NCBI GenBank assembly: GCA_903899795.1
Contig: CAIUKX010000505.1
Location: forward strand, 1 to 8,579
DNA: 8,579 nucleotides
From: an uncultured Flavobacteriales bacterium
GTDB taxonomy: Bacteria > Bacteroidota > Bacteroidia > Flavobacteriales_D > Crocinitomicaceae
Direction of reading: 5' to 3'
Shown here piece by piece: positions 1-6,670 of the stretch; the first letter of the stretch is position 1, and every line of letters begins with the position of its first letter. Position numbers and translations under genes: made by a program. A model generated the notes under the pieces. It had not been told where the DNA came from, did not search any database, and saw only the letters and a program-made list of their open reading frames with translations.

Positions 1-283
1 CAGTTCGGTCCCTATCTGTTGTGGGCGTTAGAAATTTGAGAGGACCTGCCTCTAGTACGAGAGGACCGGGGTGGACATACCTCTGGTGTACCTGTTGTGG
101 CGCCAGCTGCATCGCAGGGTAGCTATGTATGGATGAGATAAGCGCTGAAAGCATCTAAGCACGAAACTCGCCTCAAGATGAGATTTCTTTTAAGGGCCGT
201 GGAAGACGACCACGTTGATAGGTTACAGGTGTAAAGGCAGTAATGTCATAGCCGAGTAATACTAATTACCCGTAGACTTATAC
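1..283 (+). rRNA. 23S ribosomal RNA, 3' end (partial)
   Basis: This is the last ~280 nucleotides of large-subunit rRNA; the 5' part lies outside the window. The universal sarcin-ricin loop, AGTACGAGAGGACC, is at 54-67 and is the site where elongation factors contact the ribosome. Other conserved blocks are TTCGGTCCCTATCTG near the start and GCTGAAAGCATCTAAGCACGA at about 144-164, in domain VI. By the position of the loop, base 1 corresponds to roughly position 2600 of E. coli 23S. The 3' end is placed near 283, after CCCGTAGACTTAT, by resemblance to other Bacteroidota genes; the exact end is uncertain by several bases. The 5S gene follows on the same strand, as in an ordinary rRNA operon. Confidence 0.97.
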
Positions 284-335
284 TATCTCCAAAGAATGTT
301 TACTACTTCAATCGTCCGATATATTTTAAAGTTTT

Positions 336-430
336 TAGTGATTAGGCACTAGGCATTAGTCTAGTCCCCTCACAATAAAACTAGAACTTAAGATATTGTA
401 GCAGTGCTATTGCCTAATGGCTAATCACTA
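336..430. repeat. Long imperfect inverted repeat in the 23S-5S spacer
   Basis: The arm at 336-359 can pair with the arm at 407-430 in 21 of 24 positions, with mismatches at 346/420, 349/417 and 356/410. The outer ten bases, TAGTGATTAG and CTAATCACTA, are perfectly complementary. The loop of about 47 bases contains further CTAG words. In the pre-rRNA this would form a long stem between 23S and 5S. It could be a processing stem cut by an RNase III-like enzyme or a dispersed palindromic repeat that landed in the spacer. The dyad is directly visible; its function is inferred. Confidence 0.75.
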
Positions 431-443
431 GTTACTCAATTTT

Positions 444-556
<113 letters not shown>

Positions 557-561
557 TTAAT

Positions 562-592
562 AAGCCCGTTCCAATAAAGAACGGGCTTTTTT
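562..592 (+). terminator. Intrinsic terminator of the rRNA operon
   Basis: AAGCCCGTTC at 562-571 pairs perfectly over ten bases with GAACGGGCTT at 579-588. The loop is seven bases (CAATAAA), and a run of T continues to 592. This is a textbook Rho-independent terminator directly after 5S, and it should isolate the efflux operon downstream from the very strong rRNA transcription. Confidence 0.93.
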
Positions 593-622
593 GCGTTTAG
601 AAAGTTCTAAATAAAGATTTAT

Positions 623-652
623 CAATCAATTTTGAATGCTACAAAATTATTG
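623..652. repeat. Short hairpin or dyad between terminator and efflux promoter
   Basis: CAAT-C-AATTTTG at 623-634 is complementary to CAAAATT-ATTG at 642-652, giving 11 base pairs with one bulged C at 627 and a seven-base loop at 635-641. It has no T-tract, so it is unlikely to be a second terminator. It lies about 55 bases upstream of the candidate -7 promoter element and could be an accessory protein-binding site. Such AT-rich dyads also arise by chance. Confidence 0.35.
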
Positions 653-702
653 GTCGACTAAAATATTAGAAATTAATTAGAGAGGATTTTAGCACAGAAT
701 AA

Positions 703-721
703 TAGTTAGCTTTGTAAACTA
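703..721. promoter_or_regulatory. Candidate MarR operator over the promoter
   Basis: TAGTT at 703-707 and AACTA at 717-721 form a dyad with a nine-base centre, 19 bases in all. That is in the size range of MarR-family operators. The dyad covers the candidate -7 promoter element, so a bound repressor would block polymerase. Only the outer five bases of each arm match well, so this is a suggestion based on position and symmetry. Confidence 0.35.
707..714 (+). promoter_or_regulatory. Bacteroidota-type -7 promoter element (TAGCTTTG) for the efflux operon
   Basis: TAGCTTTG fits the TAnnTTTG -7 consensus of the Bacteroidota primary sigma factor exactly. Transcription would start near 720, leaving a leader of about 22 bases before the ATG at 744. 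No clear -33 element (TTTG/TTG) stands at the usual 19-21 base distance; the region there is only AT-rich. The location, between the rRNA terminator and the first gene of the operon, is what would be expected. Confidence 0.55.
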
Positions 722-743
722 TTAATTGAAAACTGTAGCTATA

Positions 744-1235
744 ATGGAAGAAGTAAATACTTCGGACTGGACTCTGGGACGTGTGTTTTGGTTTCTGACA
801 AAACAATACATAGGATATTTAACTAAGAGATTTGAAAATACACCGGTCGATCGCTATTATTTTCCATTGTATTTAATAGGTAAAAACTCCGGTAAGATCA
901 GTCAGCAACAATTGGCAGATCAATTGCTAATGGATAAAGTTAGTCTTGTCCGAATTTTAGATATCTTGACACAAGAAGGTTATGTTGAGCGTAAAGTCAA
1001 TCCAAAGGATAGAAGACAACATTTATTATATATAACAAGTACAGGAAAACCTTGGGTTGAAGAAATCAGGAAAGGTTTGAATGAAACGGATGATTTCTTC
1101 CTAAATCTACTACCAGCCAATCAGCGTGAAGTATTTAAAGAACAGGTGCAGGTATTAATAAATGCAGCAAAAGATGTTCAGGTTGAACAAGTTGAATTAT
1201 TTTATAACCGAGTTAAAGATGGTACAAATGATTAA
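744..1235 (+). CDS. MarR-family transcriptional regulator, probable repressor of the efflux operon
   Basis: A cytoplasmic DNA-binding protein of 163 residues, a normal size for MarR proteins, which act as dimers. A winged helix-turn-helix runs from about residue 51 to 98: helices around SQQQLADQLLMDKVSLVRILD, then the wing RKVNPKDRRQHLLYIT containing the Asp-Arg-Arg triplet (89-91) typical of the family. Flanking N- and C-terminal helices would form the dimer interface and ligand pocket. A frame open from a TTG at 726 would add six residues, but that TTG lies about six bases after the predicted transcription start, so ATG 744 is preferred. The stop overlaps the start of the fusion protein gene by 8 bases. 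MarR proteins placed first in pump operons usually repress the operon until a small ligand binds; this role is inferred from context and from the dyad over the promoter. Confidence 0.9.
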   Translation: MEEVNTSDWTLGRVFWFLTKQYIGYLTKRFENTPVDRYYFPLYLIGKNSGKISQQQLADQLLMDKVSLVRILDILTQEGYVERKVNPKDRRQHLLYITSTGKPWVEEIRKGLNETDDFFLNLLPANQREVFKEQVQVLINAAKDVQVEQVELFYNRVKDGTND

Positions 1236-2259
1236 ATATAGATTATTTTTCGCTATTCCTTTACTACTGCTTGCATGTGGTGGTAAGGAAGAAAATAAAT
1301 TAGCAGCGGTTGCTCCTCCATCGAGTACGGTAGAAGTTGTAGCCATAGAACCAACTGAAGTGGTACGTGAAATTTCAATTCCTGGGACGATCATTCCAAA
1401 TGAAGAAGTACAATTGTTCAGTGAAGTAAGCGGGAGAGTTCGGTCTGTTCATTTCAAAGAAGGTGAAATAGTTCAAAAAGGAGCATTGCTTTTACAAGTT
1501 GATACAGATATATTAAGTGCCCAGAAACAACAGTATTTAGTGCAACTTGATTTAGCGGAAAAAGATCAGGCACGTAAACAATCCTTATTATCTGCAAAAG
1601 GAATCAGTGAGGAAGAATATGAAAAATCAGTGTCGACATTGGCAGGTGTAAAAGCTCAAATTGAATTAATTAATGTCCAAATTTCAAAAGCAAGTCTTCG
1701 TGCACCGTTTACAGGGCGGATAGGTTTAAGAAGAATCAGTGAAGGTGCGGTGATTAGCTCTTCGACTTTGATTTCAACGTTAGTACAGGAAAATCCGATT
1801 AAAGTGGAATTTTCGGTTTCGGAACGATATGCCAGCTCAGTAAAACCTGGACAATCAGTAGAGTTTAATCTGGAGCGTGATCCAAAAAAATATATTGCCA
1901 AGGTATATGCATATGAACCATTGATAGATGTCGATACAAGGATGATTACCATTCGGGCAACACTAAATAATAATGGGAAATTAATGTCAGGAGCTTTTGT
2001 TTCAGTGAAATATGATCTTGGAAATGAAGTGAATGCATTCATGGTACCTGCTGAAAGTGTAATACCTATTTTGAAAGGACAGAAAATTTTGGTAGTCAGA
2101 GATGGGAAAGTAGCTGAAATACCTGTTGAAATTGGAATTCGAACGGCTGATAAAGTTCAGGTAATCGGTGATATAAAACCAAATGAGCATGTCTTGGTTT
2201 CGGGATTGCTTGCCTTTCGGGAAGGCATGCCTGTAAATACTAAACTTGTTAAAAGATGA
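1228..2259 (+). CDS. RND efflux membrane fusion protein, lipoprotein (AcrA/MexA-like adaptor)
   Basis: The periplasmic adaptor that links the RND pump to the outer-membrane channel; 343 residues from ATG 1228. The N-terminus is a lipoprotein signal: Lys and Arg, a hydrophobic stretch, then the lipobox LLAC with lipidated Cys17. The two lipoyl halves are VSGRVRSVHFKEGEIVQKGA (about 67-92) and APFTGRIGLRRISEGAVIS (about 156-186), separated by a short alpha-hairpin (about 95-153). Beta-barrel and membrane-proximal domains follow, with VPAESVIP at 273-280. The frame stays open upstream to ATGs at 1162 and 1219, but these would put a long polar extension before the signal peptide. ATG 1228 overlaps the MarR gene by 8 bases, suggesting translational coupling. 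The stop overlaps the pump gene in an ATGA junction. Length is slightly short for the family, mainly because of the compact hairpin. Confidence 0.94.
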   Translation: MIKYRLFFAIPLLLLACGGKEENKLAAVAPPSSTVEVVAIEPTEVVREISIPGTIIPNEEVQLFSEVSGRVRSVHFKEGEIVQKGALLLQVDTDILSAQKQQYLVQLDLAEKDQARKQSLLSAKGISEEEYEKSVSTLAGVKAQIELINVQISKASLRAPFTGRIGLRRISEGAVISSSTLISTLVQENPIKVEFSVSERYASSVKPGQSVEFNLERDPKKYIAKVYAYEPLIDVDTRMITIRATLNNNGKLMSGAFVSVKYDLGNEVNAFMVPAESVIPILKGQKILVVRDGKVAEIPVEIGIRTADKVQVIGDIKPNEHVLVSGLLAFREGMPVNTKLVKR

Positions 2260-5200
2260 ATTTAGCTTCACTCAGTATCAATCGACCAGTACTTGCAACG
2301 GTACTTTCGATTTTGGTAGTCATTTTCGGAGTGATCGGTTTTTCATACTTGGGAGTTAGAGAATTTCCTTCTGTGGATCCTCCGATTATAACAGTTACTA
2401 CCAATTATCCGGGTGCGAATCCGGATGTAATAGAATCTCAAATTACAGAACCATTGGAAGAATCCATCAACGGTGTTTCCGGAATTAGGACATTAAGTTC
2501 TGTGAGTAGTGACGGGAGAAGTACCATTACAGTTGAATTTGATTTAAGTGTAGATCTGGATGCTGCCGCCAATGATGTTCGGGATAAAGTTTCCGGTGCT
2601 GTAAGAAATCTTCCACAAGATTCCGATCCGCCAATTGTTGCAAAATCTGATGCAAATGCGGAAGCTATTTTTTCTTTGACTGTTCAGTCGAATAAACGGA
2701 CATTATTAGAATTAACGGATTTGGGGAATAATGTCTTTAAAGAACGTTTGCAAACAATCAAAGGAGTCAGTGAAATCAGAATTTGGGGAGAAAAAAGATT
2801 TTCCATGAAGCTGAATCTTGATCCGGATAAAATGGCCGGCTATAAGTTGACTGCTTTGGATGTTAGAAATGCTCTGACAGCTGAAAATGTAGAATTACCT
2901 TCCGGAAGAATTGAAGGAAACACAGTTGAAATGACGATTAGAACTTTCGGGAGATTAACTACTGAGGATGATTTTAATAATTTGATTATTTCCGAAAATG
3001 GACAAGAAATCATTCGTCTGAAAGATATTGGAAGTGCAAATTTAGCTCCATTGAATGAGCGAACATTACTTCGTGGAAATCATGGGATTCCGATGATAGG
3101 AATAGCAATAAACCCTCAACCGGGAGCAAACTATATTGAAATCGTTGATGAAATATATAAAAAAGTAGGTCAGATTGAAAAAGAACTTCCAGATGATGTT
3201 ACACTGGGAATTGCCTTGGATTCAACCGAAAATATTCGAAAAGCAATTTCAGAGGTAGAGGAAACTATTTTGATCGCTTTCGGTTTGGTAGTGATCATTA
3301 TTTTCATGTTCTTAAGGGATTGGAGAACTACGCTTATTCCAATTATTGCTATTCCAATTTCGTTGATAGGAACATTTTTCATCATGTACATTTCAGATTT
3401 TTCAATCAATATCTTGACCTTGCTTGGAATTGTCTTGGCTACAGGATTGGTGGTGGATGATGCGATTGTGGTGATGGAAAATATTTACGCACGGGTTGAA
3501 GGTGGAGAAGATCCGGTTTCAGCAGCTCACAATGGTTCAAAAGAAATAATTTTCGCGATTATTTCTACGACAATTACACTTTCAGCAGTTTTTTTACCGG
3601 TGATTTTCTTGCAGGGTTTAACGGGGAGACTCTTTCGTGAGTTTGGAATTGTTGTAGCTGGATCAGTTATCATATCAGCATTTATCTCATTGACTTTGAC
3701 ACCAATGATGAGTTCAAGATTGCTCCGTAAAAAAGAAAAACATTCACGATTTTATCAGATGACGGAACGTTTCTTCGAAGGAATGATCAATGGATATAAA
3801 AATTCATTGACCAAATTTATGCATCGCCCCTGGACAGCTTTTATTTTAATGGTTGTGAGTATTGTATTGATTGTCTGGACAGGAAGCCAACTTCAAACGG
3901 AATTGGCACCGATGGAAGATAAAGGGAGGTTTATGATTTCATCAACTGCACCGGAAGGAACTTCATTTGAACGGATGGATGCCTATAATCAAAAAATTAT
4001 TGACTTGACAGATACGCTGAAAGAAAAGCGATCAATGATTGCCGTTACTTCTCCGGGTTTTGGATCTTCAGTGTCGGTCAATAAATCATTTGTCCGTTTG
4101 ACTTTGGTTCCTGCATCGAAACGAAAACGATCGCAACAAGAAATCGCAGATGCATTGATGCCGCAATTGTTACAATACAATTTTGCTCGAACATTTATCA
4201 TTCAGGAGCAAACGATCGGAGGTGGACGTTCAGCAGGATTACCCGTTCAATATGTGATTCAGGCTCCTACTTTTGAAAAAATAAAAGAGGCCATTCCTAA
4301 ATTTATGGCGGAAGCGTCAACTAATCCGACGTTTAAAATTGTAGATGTTGATTTGAAATTCAATAAACCGGAAATTCAGGTTGTGATCAATCGGGATAAA
4401 GCAGCTAGTGTGGGATTGACAGTAGAAAATATCGCTGAAACAATGCAGCTGTATTTTTCCGGTCAGCGTTTTGGCTATTTTATCAAAGATGGAAAACAAT
4501 ACGAGGTAATCGGTCAGGCACAAAAAAACAAACGGGATGATCCTACCGATTTGAAAGATATTCAGGTACGGAGTAAATCAGGACAACTTATTCCGATTGA
4601 CAATTTAATTGAATTGACAAATGAATCCAGTCCGCCAAATTTATTTCGTTACAATCGCTATGTTTCCGCTACGATTTCTGCTGAAACCGTGGAAGGAAAA
4701 ACAATTGGAGATGGAATTTCTGAAATGGATAAAATTGCAAAACATACATTGGGAAGTGATTTTTCAACCAGTTTAGCCGGTACTTCGAAAGAATTCATGG
4801 AAAGCGGAAATAGTTTGTTTTTTGCTTTTTTATTGGCTTTGATATTGATCTATTTAGTATTGGCTGCACAATTTGAAAGTTTCAGAGATCCACTGATTAT
4901 CATGTTTACAGTTCCTCTTGCTTTGGCTGGTGCTTTGTTATCACTTTGGTTAACAGATCAAACCTTAAATATTTTTTCAGAAATAGGAATTATTGTTTTG
5001 ATTGGTTTGGTAACAAAAAATGGAATCTTAATTGTCGAATTTGCAAACCAGTTGAAAGAATCGGGATTATCTATAAAAGAAGCAATCATTGAGGCAACTG
5101 CGAAACGTTTTCGTCCGATCTTAATGACCACTTTAGCAACAATTTTGGGAGCACTTCCAATTGCTTTGGCCATGGGAGATGCATCTACAAGTCGCATTCC

Positions 5201-5303
5201 TATGGGTATTTCTATTGTCGGTGGTTTGGCATTTTCATTGGTGCTGACATTGTACGTTATCCCGGGATTGTACATTTATGTAACTTCTAAGAAGAAAAAA
5301 TAA
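2256..5303 (+). CDS. RND (HAE1-type) multidrug efflux transporter, inner-membrane subunit
   Basis: The proton-driven inner-membrane pump, which works as a trimer and extrudes substrates through the adaptor and TolC-like channel. At 1015 residues it is near the usual 1020-1050. It has the duplicated RND plan: a first transmembrane helix (about 9-30), a periplasmic porter loop, helices 2-6 (about 332-490), helix 7 (about 525-545), a second porter loop, and helices 8-12 (about 852-1008). The proton-relay residues are intact: Asp401-Asp402 in GLVVDDAIVVMEN and Lys921 in VTKNGILIVEFA, matching AcrB Asp407, Asp408 and Lys940. Together with YPGANPDVIESQITEPLEE near the N-terminus this points to drug-type HAE1 pumps and away from metal-exporting (HME) types. 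The substrate cannot be predicted. It starts within the stop of the fusion protein gene (4-base overlap) and the channel gene begins one base after its stop. No frameshift or internal stop is seen. Confidence 0.96.
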   Translation: MNLASLSINRPVLATVLSILVVIFGVIGFSYLGVREFPSVDPPIITVTTNYPGANPDVIESQITEPLEESINGVSGIRTLSSVSSDGRSTITVEFDLSVDLDAAANDVRDKVSGAVRNLPQDSDPPIVAKSDANAEAIFSLTVQSNKRTLLELTDLGNNVFKERLQTIKGVSEIRIWGEKRFSMKLNLDPDKMAGYKLTALDVRNALTAENVELPSGRIEGNTVEMTIRTFGRLTTEDDFNNLIISENGQEIIRLKDIGSANLAPLNERTLLRGNHGIPMIGIAINPQPGANYIEIVDEIYKKVGQIEKELPDDVTLGIALDSTENIRKAISEVEETILIAFGLVVIIIFMFLRDWRTTLIPIIAIPISLIGTFFIMYISDFSINILTLLGIVLATGLVVDDAIVVMENIYARVEGGEDPVSAAHNGSKEIIFAIISTTITLSAVFLPVIFLQGLTGRLFREFGIVVAGSVIISAFISLTLTPMMSSRLLRKKEKHSRFYQMTERFFEGMINGYKNSLTKFMHRPWTAFILMVVSIVLIVWTGSQLQTELAPMEDKGRFMISSTAPEGTSFERMDAYNQKIIDLTDTLKEKRSMIAVTSPGFGSSVSVNKSFVRLTLVPASKRKRSQQEIADALMPQLLQYNFARTFIIQEQTIGGGRSAGLPVQYVIQAPTFEKIKEAIPKFMAEASTNPTFKIVDVDLKFNKPEIQVVINRDKAASVGLTVENIAETMQLYFSGQRFGYFIKDGKQYEVIGQAQKNKRDDPTDLKDIQVRSKSGQLIPIDNLIELTNESSPPNLFRYNRYVSATISAETVEGKTIGDGISEMDKIAKHTLGSDFSTSLAGTSKEFMESGNSLFFAFLLALILIYLVLAAQFESFRDPLIIMFTVPLALAGALLSLWLTDQTLNIFSEIGIIVLIGLVTKNGILIVEFANQLKESGLSIKEAIIEATAKRFRPILMTTLATILGALPIALAMGDASTSRIPMGISIVGGLAFSLVLTLYVIPGLYIYVTSKKKK

Positions 5304-5304
5304 G

Positions 5305-6612
5305 ATGAAGAAATTTTTAATACTTATCGTTTGTCTGTTCTCTGGATTCGTTTGGAGTCAGGAAAAAATGACATTAGAGACAATTATTTCTAAGGTCTTG
5401 GAGCAGAATTTTGATATTCGATTGATCAGAAATAATGTGATTGTTGCTGAGAATAATAACAATATAGGTGCAGCAGGATATCTTCCCTCGGTCTTGGCAT
5501 CAGCGGATCAGAATTTAAGCAAGAACAATACAAGACAGCAATTTTTTAGTGGGCAAGTCAATCAGGCAAGTGGTGCGAAAAACACAGCAACAAATGCTAG
5601 TGTCAGATTGAACTGGACTTTTTTCGACGGTTTTAAAATGTTTGCAACGGATCAAAGACTTCAACTTCAGGAAGATTTGGCAGGGCAACAATTAACTGCC
5701 GAAATGGAAATGAAAATTTACCAGGCAGCTATTTTGTATTATACGATTCTACAGCAACAAGCATTAACACAAGTATACGAACAAGCGGTTGATCTTTCAA
5801 TTGCAAGGCATGAGCTGACTTTGTTAAAAATGAAAAATGGTGCCGGAACGCAGGTACAGCTTATTCAATCACGTTTGGATTTAACAGCTGATAGTGCTGT
5901 TTTATTACAACATAATCAACAGTTATCCGATTTAAAAGTTGATTTAAATACATTAATGGGACAGCCAGATTCAACAGAAGTAATTTTAAACGGAACTATT
6001 ATGTCTGACAGTGGTGTGACTTGGGAAACGGCTATTCAACAGGCAAAAAACCAAAATACACAATTATTACTAGCGAAATCAGCAATTGCAATCACAGAAA
6101 TGCAGCGGAAAGAAGTGCAGTCTTTGTATTATCCTCAGTTGGGTTTGTATGGACAATACGTTTATGGTGTACAGCAAAATCAAATAGGTGTACTAAATTC
6201 CAGTCGTTCCTATGGTACGGGTGTCGGATTAACTTTCAAATGGACCATATTGGACCGTTTGTCAACCTACACGAATATGAAAAACAATACTGTAGCTATA
6301 GAAAATGCACAAATAGTGAAGCAGAAACAAGAGCAGTTTATTGAATCTGAATTACGGAAAGTTTTCAATGAATATAGCTGGGCAAAACAAAACTTGAATC
6401 TGGAGCAGCAAAATATTATGAATACGCAAGAGACATTTACGATCGCTGAACAATCGTTTAAAAATGGAAGTTTAACCAGTTTAGAGTTGCGAGACATCCA
6501 ATTCTCAATTATTCAGGCACAAAGCCGTTTATTATCAGCTCAATTGGAACTTAAAACGGCAGAATTAAATATGTCTTTGATTACTGGTGATTTCCAAAAA
6601 TTACTTCAATAA
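5305..6612 (+). CDS. TolC-like outer-membrane efflux channel protein
   Basis: The outer-membrane exit duct of the tripartite pump, expected to form a trimeric beta-barrel with a long alpha-helical tunnel into the periplasm. It has 435 residues, typical for the OEP/TolC family. A Sec signal peptide (MKKFLILIVCLFSGFVWSQ) is visible, with likely cleavage after Ser18. There is no lipobox cysteine at the cleavage site, so it is not an OprM-style lipoprotein. Two OEP repeats can be seen. The first has GYLPSVLASAD at about 58-68 and the strand LNWTFFDGF at about 102-110. The second has YYPQLGLYGQYVYG from about 275 and LTFKWTILD from about 309. Gln- and Asn-rich helices lie between. The second repeat lacks the usual Gly after its Asp. 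The gene starts one base after the pump stop and ends the operon; a convergent gene lies 58 bases beyond. Confidence 0.93.
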   Translation: MKKFLILIVCLFSGFVWSQEKMTLETIISKVLEQNFDIRLIRNNVIVAENNNNIGAAGYLPSVLASADQNLSKNNTRQQFFSGQVNQASGAKNTATNASVRLNWTFFDGFKMFATDQRLQLQEDLAGQQLTAEMEMKIYQAAILYYTILQQQALTQVYEQAVDLSIARHELTLLKMKNGAGTQVQLIQSRLDLTADSAVLLQHNQQLSDLKVDLNTLMGQPDSTEVILNGTIMSDSGVTWETAIQQAKNQNTQLLLAKSAIAITEMQRKEVQSLYYPQLGLYGQYVYGVQQNQIGVLNSSRSYGTGVGLTFKWTILDRLSTYTNMKNNTVAIENAQIVKQKQEQFIESELRKVFNEYSWAKQNLNLEQQNIMNTQETFTIAEQSFKNGSLTSLELRDIQFSIIQAQSRLLSAQLELKTAELNMSLITGDFQKLLQ

Positions 6613-6670
6613 TAAACTCTAAAATAGCGAAAAAATAAGCGGGTAATTGATAACGGATTTGCACTGTATT

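Noticed and set aside
284..443. tRNA or small gene in the 23S-5S spacer
   Set aside because: No tRNA cloverleaf landmarks (no TTC-containing T-arm or CCA-side stem) and no plausible coding frame; the spacer holds the inverted repeat only.
1162..1227. Longer N-terminus for the fusion protein, starting at ATG 1162 or 1219
   Set aside because: It would place a polar or extended leader before an otherwise perfect lipoprotein signal peptide; ATG 1228 gives a 17-residue signal region ending in the lipobox.
1197..2271. Three minus-strand open frames (1197-1394, 1656-2042, 2002-2271) opposite the fusion protein gene
   Set aside because: They lie wholly or almost wholly within a well-supported gene, show no recognisable domain or signal, and have atypical composition; they are antisense shadows.
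3170..5275. Minus-strand open frames (3170-3409, 3989-4201, 4317-4523, 4958-5275) opposite the RND pump gene
   Set aside because: The pump reading frame is continuous with all key residues in place, and the antisense products look like reverse readings of its membrane helices.
2256..5303. Heavy-metal (CusA/CzcA-type) assignment for the RND pump
   Set aside because: The GLVVDDAIVVMEN and VTKNGILIVEFA motifs and the N-terminal YPGANPDVIE pattern fit HAE1 drug-type pumps; no metal-binding Met or His cluster was seen in the porter region or the adaptor.
6021..6497. Plus-strand frame 6021-6344 and minus-strand frame 6267-6497 within the TolC-like gene
   Set aside because: Both are out of frame with a clear OEP protein and show no family features.
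6613..6670. Possible bidirectional terminator between the convergent TolC-like and phosphatase genes
   Set aside because: I looked for a GC-rich stem with T-tracts on either side and found only weak, short complementarity around 6638-6657; termination here may depend on Rho or lie within the genes.
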